Shown here: in pieces, positions 23,406-31,991 of the stretch
How positions within the stretch are numbered: the stretch's first letter is position 1
Layout: each line of letters begins with the position of its first letter
From: Rhodospirillaceae bacterium
GTDB taxonomy: Bacteria; Pseudomonadota; Alphaproteobacteria; Rhodospirillales; UBA2165
Length of the DNA stretch: 54,564 bases
Direction: 5' to 3'
Assembly: GCA_018674495.1 (NCBI GenBank)
Contig: JABHAA010000131.1
Location: 1-54,564 of the forward strand
Notes under the pieces: model-generated
The model's input: the letters and a program-made list of their open reading frames with translations, nothing else
Database searches by the model: none
Told to the model about the DNA's origin: nothing
Translations under genes and position numbers: made by a program

Positions 23406-24344
23406 TTAGAACCCGACTTGGTCGCCACCTTTCAACGCCAGCCGCTCCCGAGCCTCGGCCGGGGTTGCCACTTCGAGGGACAAATCCTCGACGATGCGGC
23501 GGATTTTGGACACCTGCTCGGCATTGGATTTGGCCAGCTCGCCCTTGCCTATATAGAGGCTGTCTTCCAGCCCGACGCGCACATTGCCGCCGAGGATGGC
23601 GCCGGTGGTCACGAAGCTCATCTGATGGCGCCCGGCGGCCAGAATCGACCATTCGTAGTTTTCCTCGCCGAACAATTTGTTGGCGATGCGCCTCATATGG
23701 GCCAGGTTTTCGATGTCGGCGCCGATGCCGCCGAGGATCCCGAAAATGGTCTGCACAAAGAACGGCGGTTTGACCAATCCGCGATCAACAAAATGCGCCA
23801 GATTATAGAGATGCCCCATGTCGTAGCATTCAAATTCGAAGCGCACGCCATGGCCTTCGCCAAGTTCTTTCAGCACCCATTCGATATCCTTGAAGGTGTT
23901 CCGGAAAATAAAGTCCCGGGTCATTTCCAGATATTTTGGCTCCCACTCATGCTTCCAATCGAAGGGTTTATCGAGGATCGGATAGAGACCGAAATTCATC
24001 GAGCCCATATTGAGCGAGGTCATTTCCGGCGAGGCACGCAGCGCGCCGGCACAGCGTTCTTCCAATGTCATGCCGTGGCCGCCGCCGGTGGTGATGTTCA
24101 CCACCGCGTCCGTGGACTGCTTGATGCGCGGCAGAAATTCCATAAACATGTCCGGGTCCGCCGTCGGTGAGCCATCGTCCGGGTTGCGCGCATGCAGATG
24201 CAGGATCGAGGCACCGGCTTCGGCGGCAGCGATGGCGCCTTCGGCGATCTCGTTCGGCGTGATCGGAAGGTACTCCGACATGGTCGGCGTGTGGATCGAG
24301 CCGGTAACCGCGCAGGTGATGATGACTTTTCCGTCTTTCGCCAT
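23406..24344 (-). CDS. BKACE-family beta-keto acid cleavage enzyme (DUF849; 3-keto-5-aminohexanoate cleavage type)
   Basis: This 312-aa protein has the family's normal length. BKACE enzymes are zinc-dependent TIM barrels that condense a beta-keto acid with acetyl-CoA, giving acetoacetate and a new acyl-CoA. Family marks seen are IITCAVTGSIHTPT at the N-terminus, the zinc ligands His49 and His51 in ILHLHARNP, NITTGGG, and GGNVRVGLEDSLY near the C-terminus. The start has an excellent ribosome-binding site (AGGAGG, 7 nt spacing). It is transcribed divergently from the VOC/indolepyruvate oxidoreductase operon across 170 bp, suggesting shared control. The exact keto acid cannot be deduced from sequence. 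Confidence 0.92.
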   Translation of the reverse strand: MAKDGKVIITCAVTGSIHTPTMSEYLPITPNEIAEGAIAAAEAGASILHLHARNPDDGSPTADPDMFMEFLPRIKQSTDAVVNITTGGGHGMTLEERCAGALRASPEMTSLNMGSMNFGLYPILDKPFDWKHEWEPKYLEMTRDFIFRNTFKDIEWVLKELGEGHGVRFEFECYDMGHLYNLAHFVDRGLVKPPFFVQTIFGILGGIGADIENLAHMRRIANKLFGEENYEWSILAAGRHQMSFVTTGAILGGNVRVGLEDSLYIGKGELAKSNAEQVSKIRRIVEDLSLEVATPAEARERLALKGGDQVGF

Positions 24345-24514
24345 GATGGCGCCTCCTCATTTCCGTCCCCAATATTCGGCTCCGAGTCAAAGCCGCGGCG
24401 ATGGCGATGTCAATCCGATAATTATTTCCCTAATCCCAGCCCTGTCCAAGTCTGGCCATGCAGTGTTAATATCGAATTCGAACCAAAATAGGCGGCGAAT
24501 GGGAGGCAGCTTCG

Positions 24515-24904
24515 ATGCAGATTAAAACCCTCGATCACATCAATATTGAAACCGACGATGTGGATCGTTCGGCCAATTTTTATGAACAGGTTCTCGGCCT
24601 CCACCGTGGCCGCCGGCCGAAGTTCGACCGCCCGGGCCATTGGTTGTATGTGGGCGACCTGCCCATCGTCCACATCATCACGCCGCAACCGGACAATGCT
24701 ATGCTGACCGGCTCCAAGGACGCGGCCATGTCCCACTTCGCCATGGAGATCAGCGACTTCGGCGAAGCCAAGGCGCGCCTCGACGACTGCGATATCAAAT
24801 ACCGCGTCAACGAAGTGCCAGGCTCGGCCCTACGTCAATTGTTTTTCGAAGACCCCGATGGTGTCCTGATCGAGTTGATCCTGATCCCGGAAGGCGCGAG
24901 GTAG
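24515..24904 (+). CDS. VOC-family (glyoxalase/bleomycin-resistance) protein
   Basis: This 129-aa protein is a single VOC unit with two beta-alpha-beta modules. Likely metal ligands are His8 (LDHINIETDD), the His of MSHFAMEISD and the Glu of DPDGVLIELILIP, so the metal site looks complete. A strong GGGAGG lies 8 nt before the ATG. The next gene starts 7 bp downstream, so this is the first gene of an operon with the indolepyruvate oxidoreductase and alcohol dehydrogenase. VOC proteins range from lyases to ring-cleaving dioxygenases; activity here is unknown. Confidence 0.88.
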   Translation: MQIKTLDHINIETDDVDRSANFYEQVLGLHRGRRPKFDRPGHWLYVGDLPIVHIITPQPDNAMLTGSKDAAMSHFAMEISDFGEAKARLDDCDIKYRVNEVPGSALRQLFFEDPDGVLIELILIPEGAR

Positions 24905-24911
24905 AAAAGCC

Positions 24912-27900
24912 GTGCCGGACACGGTCGATCCAACACCCGAATTGGAGCCGCTGACCCTCGACACCAAATACACGGCGACCTCGGGGCGCGTCTATATCAC
25001 CGGCTCCCAAGCCCTCGCCCGTCTGCCCATGATGCAGCGCCAGATGGATATGGCGCGCGGCCTCAACACGGCGGGTTATATCTCGGGCTATCGGGGCTCG
25101 CCGCTGGGCGGCTATGACACGGCGCTCTGGCGGGCGGCGTCTCACTTGCAAGAACACCACATTAAATTCCAGCCCGGCGTCAACGAGGACATGGCGGCCA
25201 CCGCCTGCTGGGGCACACAGCAAACCGGCATGGTGGAGCCGGCCAACTATGACGGCGTGTTCGCCATCTGGTACGGCAAGGGACCCGGCGTCGACCGTTC
25301 CGGCGATGCATTCAAGCACGGCAATTATGCGGGCTCGGCGCCCAATGGCGGCGTTCTGGTGTTGACCGGTGATGACCATGGCGCCGTATCCTCGACCACC
25401 GCGCACCAGTCCGAGCAAGCCCTGGTGGCGGCCATGATCCCGATCCTCTATCCCGCCTCAGTGCAGGAATTTATCGATTACGGGCTCTATGGATTTGCCA
25501 TGTCGCGCTATTCGGGCGCCTGGACGGGCATGAAATGCGTTAACGATATCGTCGAGAGCGGCGCCTCCATTGCCATCGATGCGGACCGTGTAAAACCGGT
25601 CATTCCGCAAGATTTTCCGTTCCCCGAAGACGGCGTTCATATCCGCTGGCCGGACGCACCGAAGGCCCAGGAAGCGCGCATGATCGGGGTAAAGCTGAAA
25701 GCTGTGCAGGCCTTCGTGGCCGCCAACAAGCTCGACCGGGAAACCCATCCGGCCAAGGCCAAACGGCTCGGCATCGTCACCGCCGGCAAGGCCTGGCTGG
25801 ATGTCTGCCAGGCGTTCGAGGAATTGAATTTAAGCGATCAGGAGCGTAGCGATCTCGGCATTTCGGTATTCAAGCCGGCCCTCACCTGGCCGCTGGAGCC
25901 CGGCTGTATTCGGGACTGGGCGGCGGGCTTCGATGAAGTTCTGGTGATCGAGGAAAAGCGCAACCTGATCGAGGATCAACTGGCCCGCGCACTATATGAG
26001 TTGGAAGGCGATGCGCGCCCGCGCCTGACCGGTAAGACCGATACGGATGGCCAAGCCTTGGTGCCCGCCCATGGCGAATTGTCGGGCACCATCGTGGCGC
26101 AAATCATCGCCGGCCGCTTCTTCGATAAAAATGGCGAGAGTTCTCTTCGCGGCGCCGCCGAACATCTTTCCACCGGCGCCCGCGCCTCAAACCTGCCAAA
26201 ATCACCGCCGGAACGGACGCCCTGGTTCTGCGCCGGCTGCCCCCACAACACATCGACCAAATTACCGGATGGTAGCCGCGCCTTATCGGGCATCGGCTGC
26301 CACACCCTGGCCATCCATATGGACCGGAGGAACGGCGCCTATACCCATATGGGCGGCGAAGGCGGCACTTGGATCGGGCAAGCGCCGTTTACGACCCAAG
26401 GGCACATGTTCCAGAACATCGGCGACGGCACCTATTTCCATTCCGGCTATATGGCGATCCGGGCAGCAATCGCGGCAAAGGTGAACATCACCTATAAAAT
26501 TCTTTATAACGACGCCGTCGCCCTCACCGGCGGCCAGGCGCTGGACGGCGATCTGATGCCCTGGGACATCACCCATCAATTGTGGGCCGAAGGGGTGAAG
26601 CGCATCGCCGTGGTTACCGACGAGCCGGACAAATATGCGAGCACGGTCACCTGGGCACCGGGTGCAAAAATCCATCACCGCCGGGAGATGGAACGGCTGC
26701 AAATTGAATTTCGGGATATCCCCGGTGTCACCGCCATCGTCTATGACCAGACCTGCGCCGCCGAGAAACGGAGACGGCGCAAGCGCGGCCGCATGGATGA
26801 TCCCGACCGGCGGGTGTTTATCAACCAGGCCATATGCGAGGGCTGCGGCGATTGCAGCACCGCGTCCAACTGCGTTGCTGTCTTGCCGGTGGAAACACCC
26901 CTGGGCCGCAAGCGCGCTATCGATCAGTCGTCCTGCAACAAAGACTATTCCTGCGCCGAAGGTTTTTGCCCGAGCTTCGTTTCGGTCTATGGCAGCGAAT
27001 TGCGCCGGGCCGAAGGGGCCGCGCCATCGGATATTGACCCGGCGGCAAACCTGCCCGATCCCGAAGCAGCACCATTGGGCAGCTCTTACTCCATACTTCT
27101 GACCGGCATCGGCGGCACCGGGGTGATCACCGCCGGTGCACTTCTAGGCGCTGCCGCCCATCTCGACGGGTTGGGATGCAGCGTCCTCGACCAGACTGGC
27201 GTTTCCCAAAAGAACGGCGCGGTCATGAGCCATGTGCGCTTAGCGAAGAGCCAGGACGCCGCGTCCGGCACCCGCATCGGCACCGGTGGCGCCGATCTGG
27301 TGATCGGCTTCGATATGGTGGTGGCCGCGGGCCGCGATGCCATTACCGCCATGCACGGAGAGACCACGCGCGCCGTCATCAACGATCACATGGTGCCGCT
27401 GGCCGCCTTTGCCGAGAACCCGGACATGGAGCTAAACGCCGACGGTTACACCAACGTCATCGGCGCCAAGCTGGGCGAAGACGCGGTGGATTTTCTGAAT
27501 GCCACGCGCATCGCCGTCGGCCTCACGGGCGAGGCGATCACCGCCAACATCCTTTTGCTCGGCTACGCCTACCAAAAAGGGCTTTTGCCAATTAGCCGCG
27601 CTTCCATCGCCGCCGCCATCGCCCTAAACGGGGTCGCTGCCGAAGAAAACCTGACCGCCTTCGCTTGGGGCCGGGTGGCCGCCGCTGACCCCGATCGCAT
27701 CGATCGATTGACTGGAACCGCCAGCAATGACCTGAGCGATACCGAACCCAGCCTGGACGATTTTATCGCCGGCAATGGCAACGAATTGCTGGCCTATCAA
27801 AACCAGGCCTACCGGGCGCGCTATCTGGAGCGCATGCAAAAATTGCGAGACCGGATAGATGCGGCAGCGCCCGGACGGGACGAATTGGGTCGGGCGGCGG

Positions 27901-28406
27901 CGCGCAATCTGTACCGGCTGATGGCCTATAAGGACGAATATGAAGTGGCGCGCCTGTTCACCGACGGTCGCTTTCAGGCCCAGCTAAGCACCCATTTTTC
28001 CGGCGATATTCGCCTCGGCTATCATCTGGCGCCGCCCTTGTTTGCGCCCACCGATCCGGTCTCCGGCGTCCCCCGCAAAATTCGGTTCGGGCCTTGGATG
28101 TTGCCAATATTCAAAATGCTGGCCGAGTTCAAATTCCTGCGCGGATCCGCCTTCGATCCCTTTGGCGCGCTGGCCGAACGGCGGGCCGAGCGGAATTTGC
28201 GTGACCAGTTCGAGGCCATGATCGATGCTATCACGGGATCGCTCACCGCCGCCAATTACGATGCTGGCCTGGCCCTGGTCAGCAATTACGATCAGGTTCG
28301 CGGCTTTGGCCATATCAAGGGCGCCGCCATGGAAGCCGCAGCCAAAGATCTAGCCGGTTTGCGCGCCGCCTTCGATGAGGCGCCCACCCTCTGGGCCGCC
28401 GAATAA
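24912..28406 (+). CDS. Indolepyruvate ferredoxin oxidoreductase family protein, alpha-gamma fusion
   Basis: This 1164-aa protein has the usual length of the fused single-chain form. The family oxidatively decarboxylates aryl-pyruvates to aryl-acetyl-CoA, using thiamine diphosphate and iron-sulfur clusters and passing electrons to ferredoxin. Order seen: N-terminal pyrimidine-type domain (GYISGYRGSPLGGYD); TPP-binding domain from about residue 440 (CAGCPHNTS, GEGGTWIGQ, GDGTYFHSG); a cysteine-rich cluster region about 641-690 (CEGCGDC, then CNKDYSCAEGFCPSF); and the gamma-type domain from about 732 (GIGGTGVITAGAL, LDQTGVSQKNGAVMSHV). The start is GTG at 24912, 7 bp after the VOC gene. The precise 2-keto acid is uncertain; a role in aromatic amino acid or arylpyruvate catabolism is inferred. 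Confidence 0.93.
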   Translation: MPDTVDPTPELEPLTLDTKYTATSGRVYITGSQALARLPMMQRQMDMARGLNTAGYISGYRGSPLGGYDTALWRAASHLQEHHIKFQPGVNEDMAATACWGTQQTGMVEPANYDGVFAIWYGKGPGVDRSGDAFKHGNYAGSAPNGGVLVLTGDDHGAVSSTTAHQSEQALVAAMIPILYPASVQEFIDYGLYGFAMSRYSGAWTGMKCVNDIVESGASIAIDADRVKPVIPQDFPFPEDGVHIRWPDAPKAQEARMIGVKLKAVQAFVAANKLDRETHPAKAKRLGIVTAGKAWLDVCQAFEELNLSDQERSDLGISVFKPALTWPLEPGCIRDWAAGFDEVLVIEEKRNLIEDQLARALYELEGDARPRLTGKTDTDGQALVPAHGELSGTIVAQIIAGRFFDKNGESSLRGAAEHLSTGARASNLPKSPPERTPWFCAGCPHNTSTKLPDGSRALSGIGCHTLAIHMDRRNGAYTHMGGEGGTWIGQAPFTTQGHMFQNIGDGTYFHSGYMAIRAAIAAKVNITYKILYNDAVALTGGQALDGDLMPWDITHQLWAEGVKRIAVVTDEPDKYASTVTWAPGAKIHHRREMERLQIEFRDIPGVTAIVYDQTCAAEKRRRRKRGRMDDPDRRVFINQAICEGCGDCSTASNCVAVLPVETPLGRKRAIDQSSCNKDYSCAEGFCPSFVSVYGSELRRAEGAAPSDIDPAANLPDPEAAPLGSSYSILLTGIGGTGVITAGALLGAAAHLDGLGCSVLDQTGVSQKNGAVMSHVRLAKSQDAASGTRIGTGGADLVIGFDMVVAAGRDAITAMHGETTRAVINDHMVPLAAFAENPDMELNADGYTNVIGAKLGEDAVDFLNATRIAVGLTGEAITANILLLGYAYQKGLLPISRASIAAAIALNGVAAEENLTAFAWGRVAAADPDRIDRLTGTASNDLSDTEPSLDDFIAGNGNELLAYQNQAYRARYLERMQKLRDRIDAAAPGRDELGRAAARNLYRLMAYKDEYEVARLFTDGRFQAQLSTHFSGDIRLGYHLAPPLFAPTDPVSGVPRKIRFGPWMLPIFKMLAEFKFLRGSAFDPFGALAERRAERNLRDQFEAMIDAITGSLTAANYDAGLALVSNYDQVRGFGHIKGAAMEAAAKDLAGLRAAFDEAPTLWAAE

Positions 28407-28439
28407 CCACACCCACATTTAAGGAACGAGGCAAATGCC

Positions 28440-29558
28440 ATGAACATCATGCACGGTTTCCCCAAGATTGTTTTCGAATTCGGCGCCGTTAAGTCGCTGC
28501 CCGAAGAGCTGGAAGCGCTTGGCATCAAGCGGCCCTTGATCATCACCGACAAGGGGCTGGTCGAACACGGCGTTCTGGATTTTGTGCGCAACGCCCTGGA
28601 TGGGCGCAACGATTTCGCTCTGTTCGACGACATACCGGAAAATCCCACTATCGCCGGCGTGGTCGCCGCGCTGGAGGTATACAACGCCAATGATTGCGAC
28701 GGCATCGTCGCCCTCGGCGGCGGCTCGGTCCTGGATTCCGGCAAAGCGCTGCGCGTCGCCGCCACCCATGACGGTCCCATCATCGACTACCTGCTGGATG
28801 CCAGCAAAATCACCAAAAACGTGGCCCCTTACATCACCGTCCCGACGACGGCGGGCACCGGCGCCGAGATTACATTCGGCGGCGGCATTCATCCCGATAC
28901 CAACGCCCACAGCCTCGGCATCCGTTCCGTCCATGTGAAGCCGGACACAGCTATTTGCGATCCGGAACTGACCCTCACCCTGCCGCCCTTGCTGACGGCG
29001 GCTACCGGCATGGACGCCCTCGGCCACGCAATCGAGGGGTTCCTCTCCAATCAGTTCAACCCGCCGGTGGAGGCCATCGCCCTCGACGCCATCTGGCGGG
29101 TTGCCGCGTTTATCGAGCGCGCTGTCGCCGACGGCAATGATATCGAGGCGCGCTCAGAAATGCAGATGGCGGCGCTGGAAGGCGGCATGGCCATCTATAT
29201 GGGCCTTGGCCCGATGCACGCCCTGGCCAACGCCTTTGGCGATTCACCGTTGCATCACGGCACATTGGTGACCGTGTCGGCGCCCGCTGTCATGCGCTTC
29301 TACGAAAATCATCTGGACGAGAAGCTGACCCTCATCCATGCCGCCATGGGGCTGGACGATGGCATGGATATTGCCACCGGCATCGAAGCTTTGAACGAAC
29401 GTATCGGCATGCCCGCAAGCGTGCGCGAAATGGGCTATGACGGCTCCGATCTGGACACCCTCACGCAAGTCACCATCGACAGCCATTTCAACGCGGCGGC
29501 GCCGGTGCTGCCCAGCGACGAAGAATACCGCAAGATCGTCGAAGAGGTTCTGGGTTAG
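28440..29558 (+). CDS. Iron-containing alcohol dehydrogenase (group III)
   Basis: This 372-aa protein has the length and motifs of the family. The nucleotide-binding GGGSVLDSGKA is at about residues 93-103, followed by PTTAGTGAEIT, then metal-site motifs ATGMDALGHAIEG and MHALANAFGD with HHGTLV. These enzymes reduce aldehydes or ketones (or oxidise alcohols) with NAD(P)H and a divalent metal; maleylacetate reductases also belong here. It is the third gene of the VOC/oxidoreductase operon (33-bp gap, AAGGAACGAGG before the ATG). Its stop codon overlaps the convergent molybdenum hydroxylase gene by 4 bp. Substrate unknown. Confidence 0.92.
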   Translation: MNIMHGFPKIVFEFGAVKSLPEELEALGIKRPLIITDKGLVEHGVLDFVRNALDGRNDFALFDDIPENPTIAGVVAALEVYNANDCDGIVALGGGSVLDSGKALRVAATHDGPIIDYLLDASKITKNVAPYITVPTTAGTGAEITFGGGIHPDTNAHSLGIRSVHVKPDTAICDPELTLTLPPLLTAATGMDALGHAIEGFLSNQFNPPVEAIALDAIWRVAAFIERAVADGNDIEARSEMQMAALEGGMAIYMGLGPMHALANAFGDSPLHHGTLVTVSAPAVMRFYENHLDEKLTLIHAAMGLDDGMDIATGIEALNERIGMPASVREMGYDGSDLDTLTQVTIDSHFNAAAPVLPSDEEYRKIVEEVLG

Positions 29559-31864
29559 GCCGCGTTTAGCGCCCGCCAGACTTTTTCCGGGGTCGCCGGC
29601 ATCTCGACCGGGGCGGCGCCCTTGGAGTGAAGTGCATCGCTAATCGCGTTCATCACCGCCGCCGGCGCACCGACCGTTCCGGTTTCGCCGGCGCCCTTAA
29701 CGCCCAGGGGATTGGTGTCCGTCGGGATCGGATGCACGTCCACATCGAAGTGGGGGAAATCATTGGCCCGAGGCATCGCGTAATCCATGAACGAGGCGCT
29801 CAAAAGCTGGCCGGTATCCTCGTCATAAACAATGTTTTCGAACATGGCCTGACCGATGCCTTGCGCCAAGCCGCCATGCATCTGCCCTTCGAGCAACATC
29901 GGGTTGATGACGGTGCCCACATCGTTGGCCACATACATCCGGTCGAGGCGCACAAAGCCGGTATCGGGATCGACTTCCACCTCGGCAACCTGGCAGCCGT
30001 TGGGGAAATTGAACGGACCCGGCGAGAAATCGCCGACCGCTTCCAGCCCCACATCCAGGTTCGGCGGCCACATCATCGGCTCGTATGATGCCTTGGCCAC
30101 GTCGGCGATGCCGATGGATTTGTCGGTGCCAGTAACGCTGAAATTGCCGTCATCAAATTCGATATCGGCGGCGGCGGCTTCCAGGATATGGGCCGCGATC
30201 TGCTTGCCTTTTTCAATGATCTTGTCGGCGGCGATGCGCAAGGCCGAGCCGCCGATGGTCATCGAACGCGATGCATAAGTGCCGCGCCCGATGGAGACCG
30301 CGTCGGTATCACCCTGCACCAGGCGCACGGATTCAAACTCGACGCCCAGAAATTCGCACATCATTTGCGCATAGGCGGTTTCGTGCCCCTGCCCGTGGGA
30401 AAACGTGCCGGCGATCACCGAGACAGCGCCAGAGGGATCAAACCGAATTTCCATGCGGTCGTTGAAAAACGTCGCCGCTTCCAGATAGCTGGAAATACCG
30501 CGCCCACGCAGCAGGCCGTTCTTTTCACTGTCTTGGCGGCGTTTTTCGAAGCCGTCCCAATCGGCAGATTGCAAAACCTTATCCATAACGACATCAAACT
30601 CGCCGCAGTCATAGGCGTGCATCAGCGCCGTCTGGTAGGGCATCTGATCGGCCTTAATGAGGTTAATTCGGCGCAACTCGGCCGGGTCCTTACCCATTTC
30701 TGTGGCCGCAATATCGATCAGACGCTCCAGGATATAAGAGGCTTCGGGCCGCCCGGCGCCCCGGTAGGGCGCGGTGCCGACGGTGTTGGTGAAGACGGCA
30801 TTGGTCTCCCCCCTAATCGCCGGGATCGCGTAGACGCCGGACAATAGAAGTGTCGCAAACATCGGCGCGATGAACGCCACTTCGGGCAAATAGGCGCCCA
30901 CATTGTAATTGGATTTGACGCGGATCGCGGTGATGCGGCCATCGGCATCGAACGCCATTTCGCCGTCGACCACCTGGTCCCGGCCTTGCGCGTCGGATAC
31001 GAAACTTTCCAGGCGGTCAGCGACCCATTTGACCGGCCGTTCGACCTTCTTGGCCGCCCACAGCACCAGAATATCTTCCGGGTAGATGGCGCCCTTCATG
31101 CCGAAGCCGCCGCCCACATCAGGGCAAATGACCCGGATCCGGGTTTCCGCAATCTGGAATATATCCTGAGCGAGGCTTTGGCGCAGGACGTGCGGTGCCT
31201 GGCCCGAATTATAAAGGGTATAGCTTTCCGTACCGGCATCATAATCGCCAATATTGCTGCGCGTTTCCATGGCGTTAGTGGTGATGCGGTTGTTAATCAG
31301 ATGCGCCTTCGTCAAATGGGCGGCGGCTTCGATGGCGGTGTTTACGGCTTCGGGATCACCCATGCCGAAGGCGAAGGAAATATTGCTGTCGGCATGCTCC
31401 CACACTTTCGGCGCGCCGTCGGCCAGGGCCGCTTCGGCGGTGGTGACGGCGGGCAACTCTTCATAGCCGATATCGATCATTTCGGCGGCGTCCTTGGCCT
31501 TCGCAAGGCTTTCCGCGACCACGAAAGCAACGCCGGCGCCGACGCATTTGACCATGCCGGTAACCAAGGCCGGAAACGGCGATCCGGTCGGCGGGCCAAC
31601 CAGGGCGGGGACCGGGAAGTGGCAATGGATTTCGCCAAGCCCATCGGCGGCGTAATCATCGCCCGTCAAAACCACCAGCACGCCGGGCGCGGCTTCGGCG
31701 GCGCTGGTGTCGATATTGGTGATTTTGGCGTGGGCGTGGGGGCTGCGCAGCACATATCCATAAGTCTGGCGCGGCAGTTCGATATCATCCACATAACGTC
31801 CGCGCCCGGTGAGCATACGCGGGTCTTCCTTGCGCGGAGCCGGTTGTCCGATGCCAAATTTCAT
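29555..31864 (-). CDS. Xanthine dehydrogenase family molybdopterin-binding (large) subunit, CoxL form II-like
   Basis: This 769-aa protein is a molybdenum hydroxylase large subunit, close in length to CO dehydrogenase CoxL. N-terminal motifs MLTGRGRYVDDI and LRSPHAHAKI are typical. The active-site loop reads PYRGAGRPEASY, not AYRCSFR, so this is not a true form I CO dehydrogenase. KGAGETGTVG near the C-terminus carries the conserved catalytic glutamate. ATG at 31864 has GAGG about 6 nt upstream; an earlier in-frame ATG at 31960 is unlikely. The FAD and 2Fe-2S partner subunits usually encoded alongside are absent from the window, which is odd. It is divergent from the GMC gene across 127 bp. 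A hydroxylase of an N-heterocycle or aldehyde is likely; substrate unknown. Confidence 0.93.
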   Translation of the reverse strand: MKFGIGQPAPRKEDPRMLTGRGRYVDDIELPRQTYGYVLRSPHAHAKITNIDTSAAEAAPGVLVVLTGDDYAADGLGEIHCHFPVPALVGPPTGSPFPALVTGMVKCVGAGVAFVVAESLAKAKDAAEMIDIGYEELPAVTTAEAALADGAPKVWEHADSNISFAFGMGDPEAVNTAIEAAAHLTKAHLINNRITTNAMETRSNIGDYDAGTESYTLYNSGQAPHVLRQSLAQDIFQIAETRIRVICPDVGGGFGMKGAIYPEDILVLWAAKKVERPVKWVADRLESFVSDAQGRDQVVDGEMAFDADGRITAIRVKSNYNVGAYLPEVAFIAPMFATLLLSGVYAIPAIRGETNAVFTNTVGTAPYRGAGRPEASYILERLIDIAATEMGKDPAELRRINLIKADQMPYQTALMHAYDCGEFDVVMDKVLQSADWDGFEKRRQDSEKNGLLRGRGISSYLEAATFFNDRMEIRFDPSGAVSVIAGTFSHGQGHETAYAQMMCEFLGVEFESVRLVQGDTDAVSIGRGTYASRSMTIGGSALRIAADKIIEKGKQIAAHILEAAAADIEFDDGNFSVTGTDKSIGIADVAKASYEPMMWPPNLDVGLEAVGDFSPGPFNFPNGCQVAEVEVDPDTGFVRLDRMYVANDVGTVINPMLLEGQMHGGLAQGIGQAMFENIVYDEDTGQLLSASFMDYAMPRANDFPHFDVDVHPIPTDTNPLGVKGAGETGTVGAPAAVMNAISDALHSKGAAPVEMPATPEKVWRALNAA

Positions 31865-31991
31865 AGCTGCCTCACATTGCTTTGTTCTATTTCCGCTTGG
31901 ATAAGGTTTTTTCACGCGGGCGGCAAGCATGACAAACATTAACCAGCGTCCTATTCTCATGAAAATTCGATTTCAGGGGCGGCGAAATATT

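Noticed and set aside
29555..31864. Carbon monoxide dehydrogenase (coxL)
   Set aside because: The active-site loop is PYRGAGR rather than AYRCSFR, and the coxM and coxS genes are missing.
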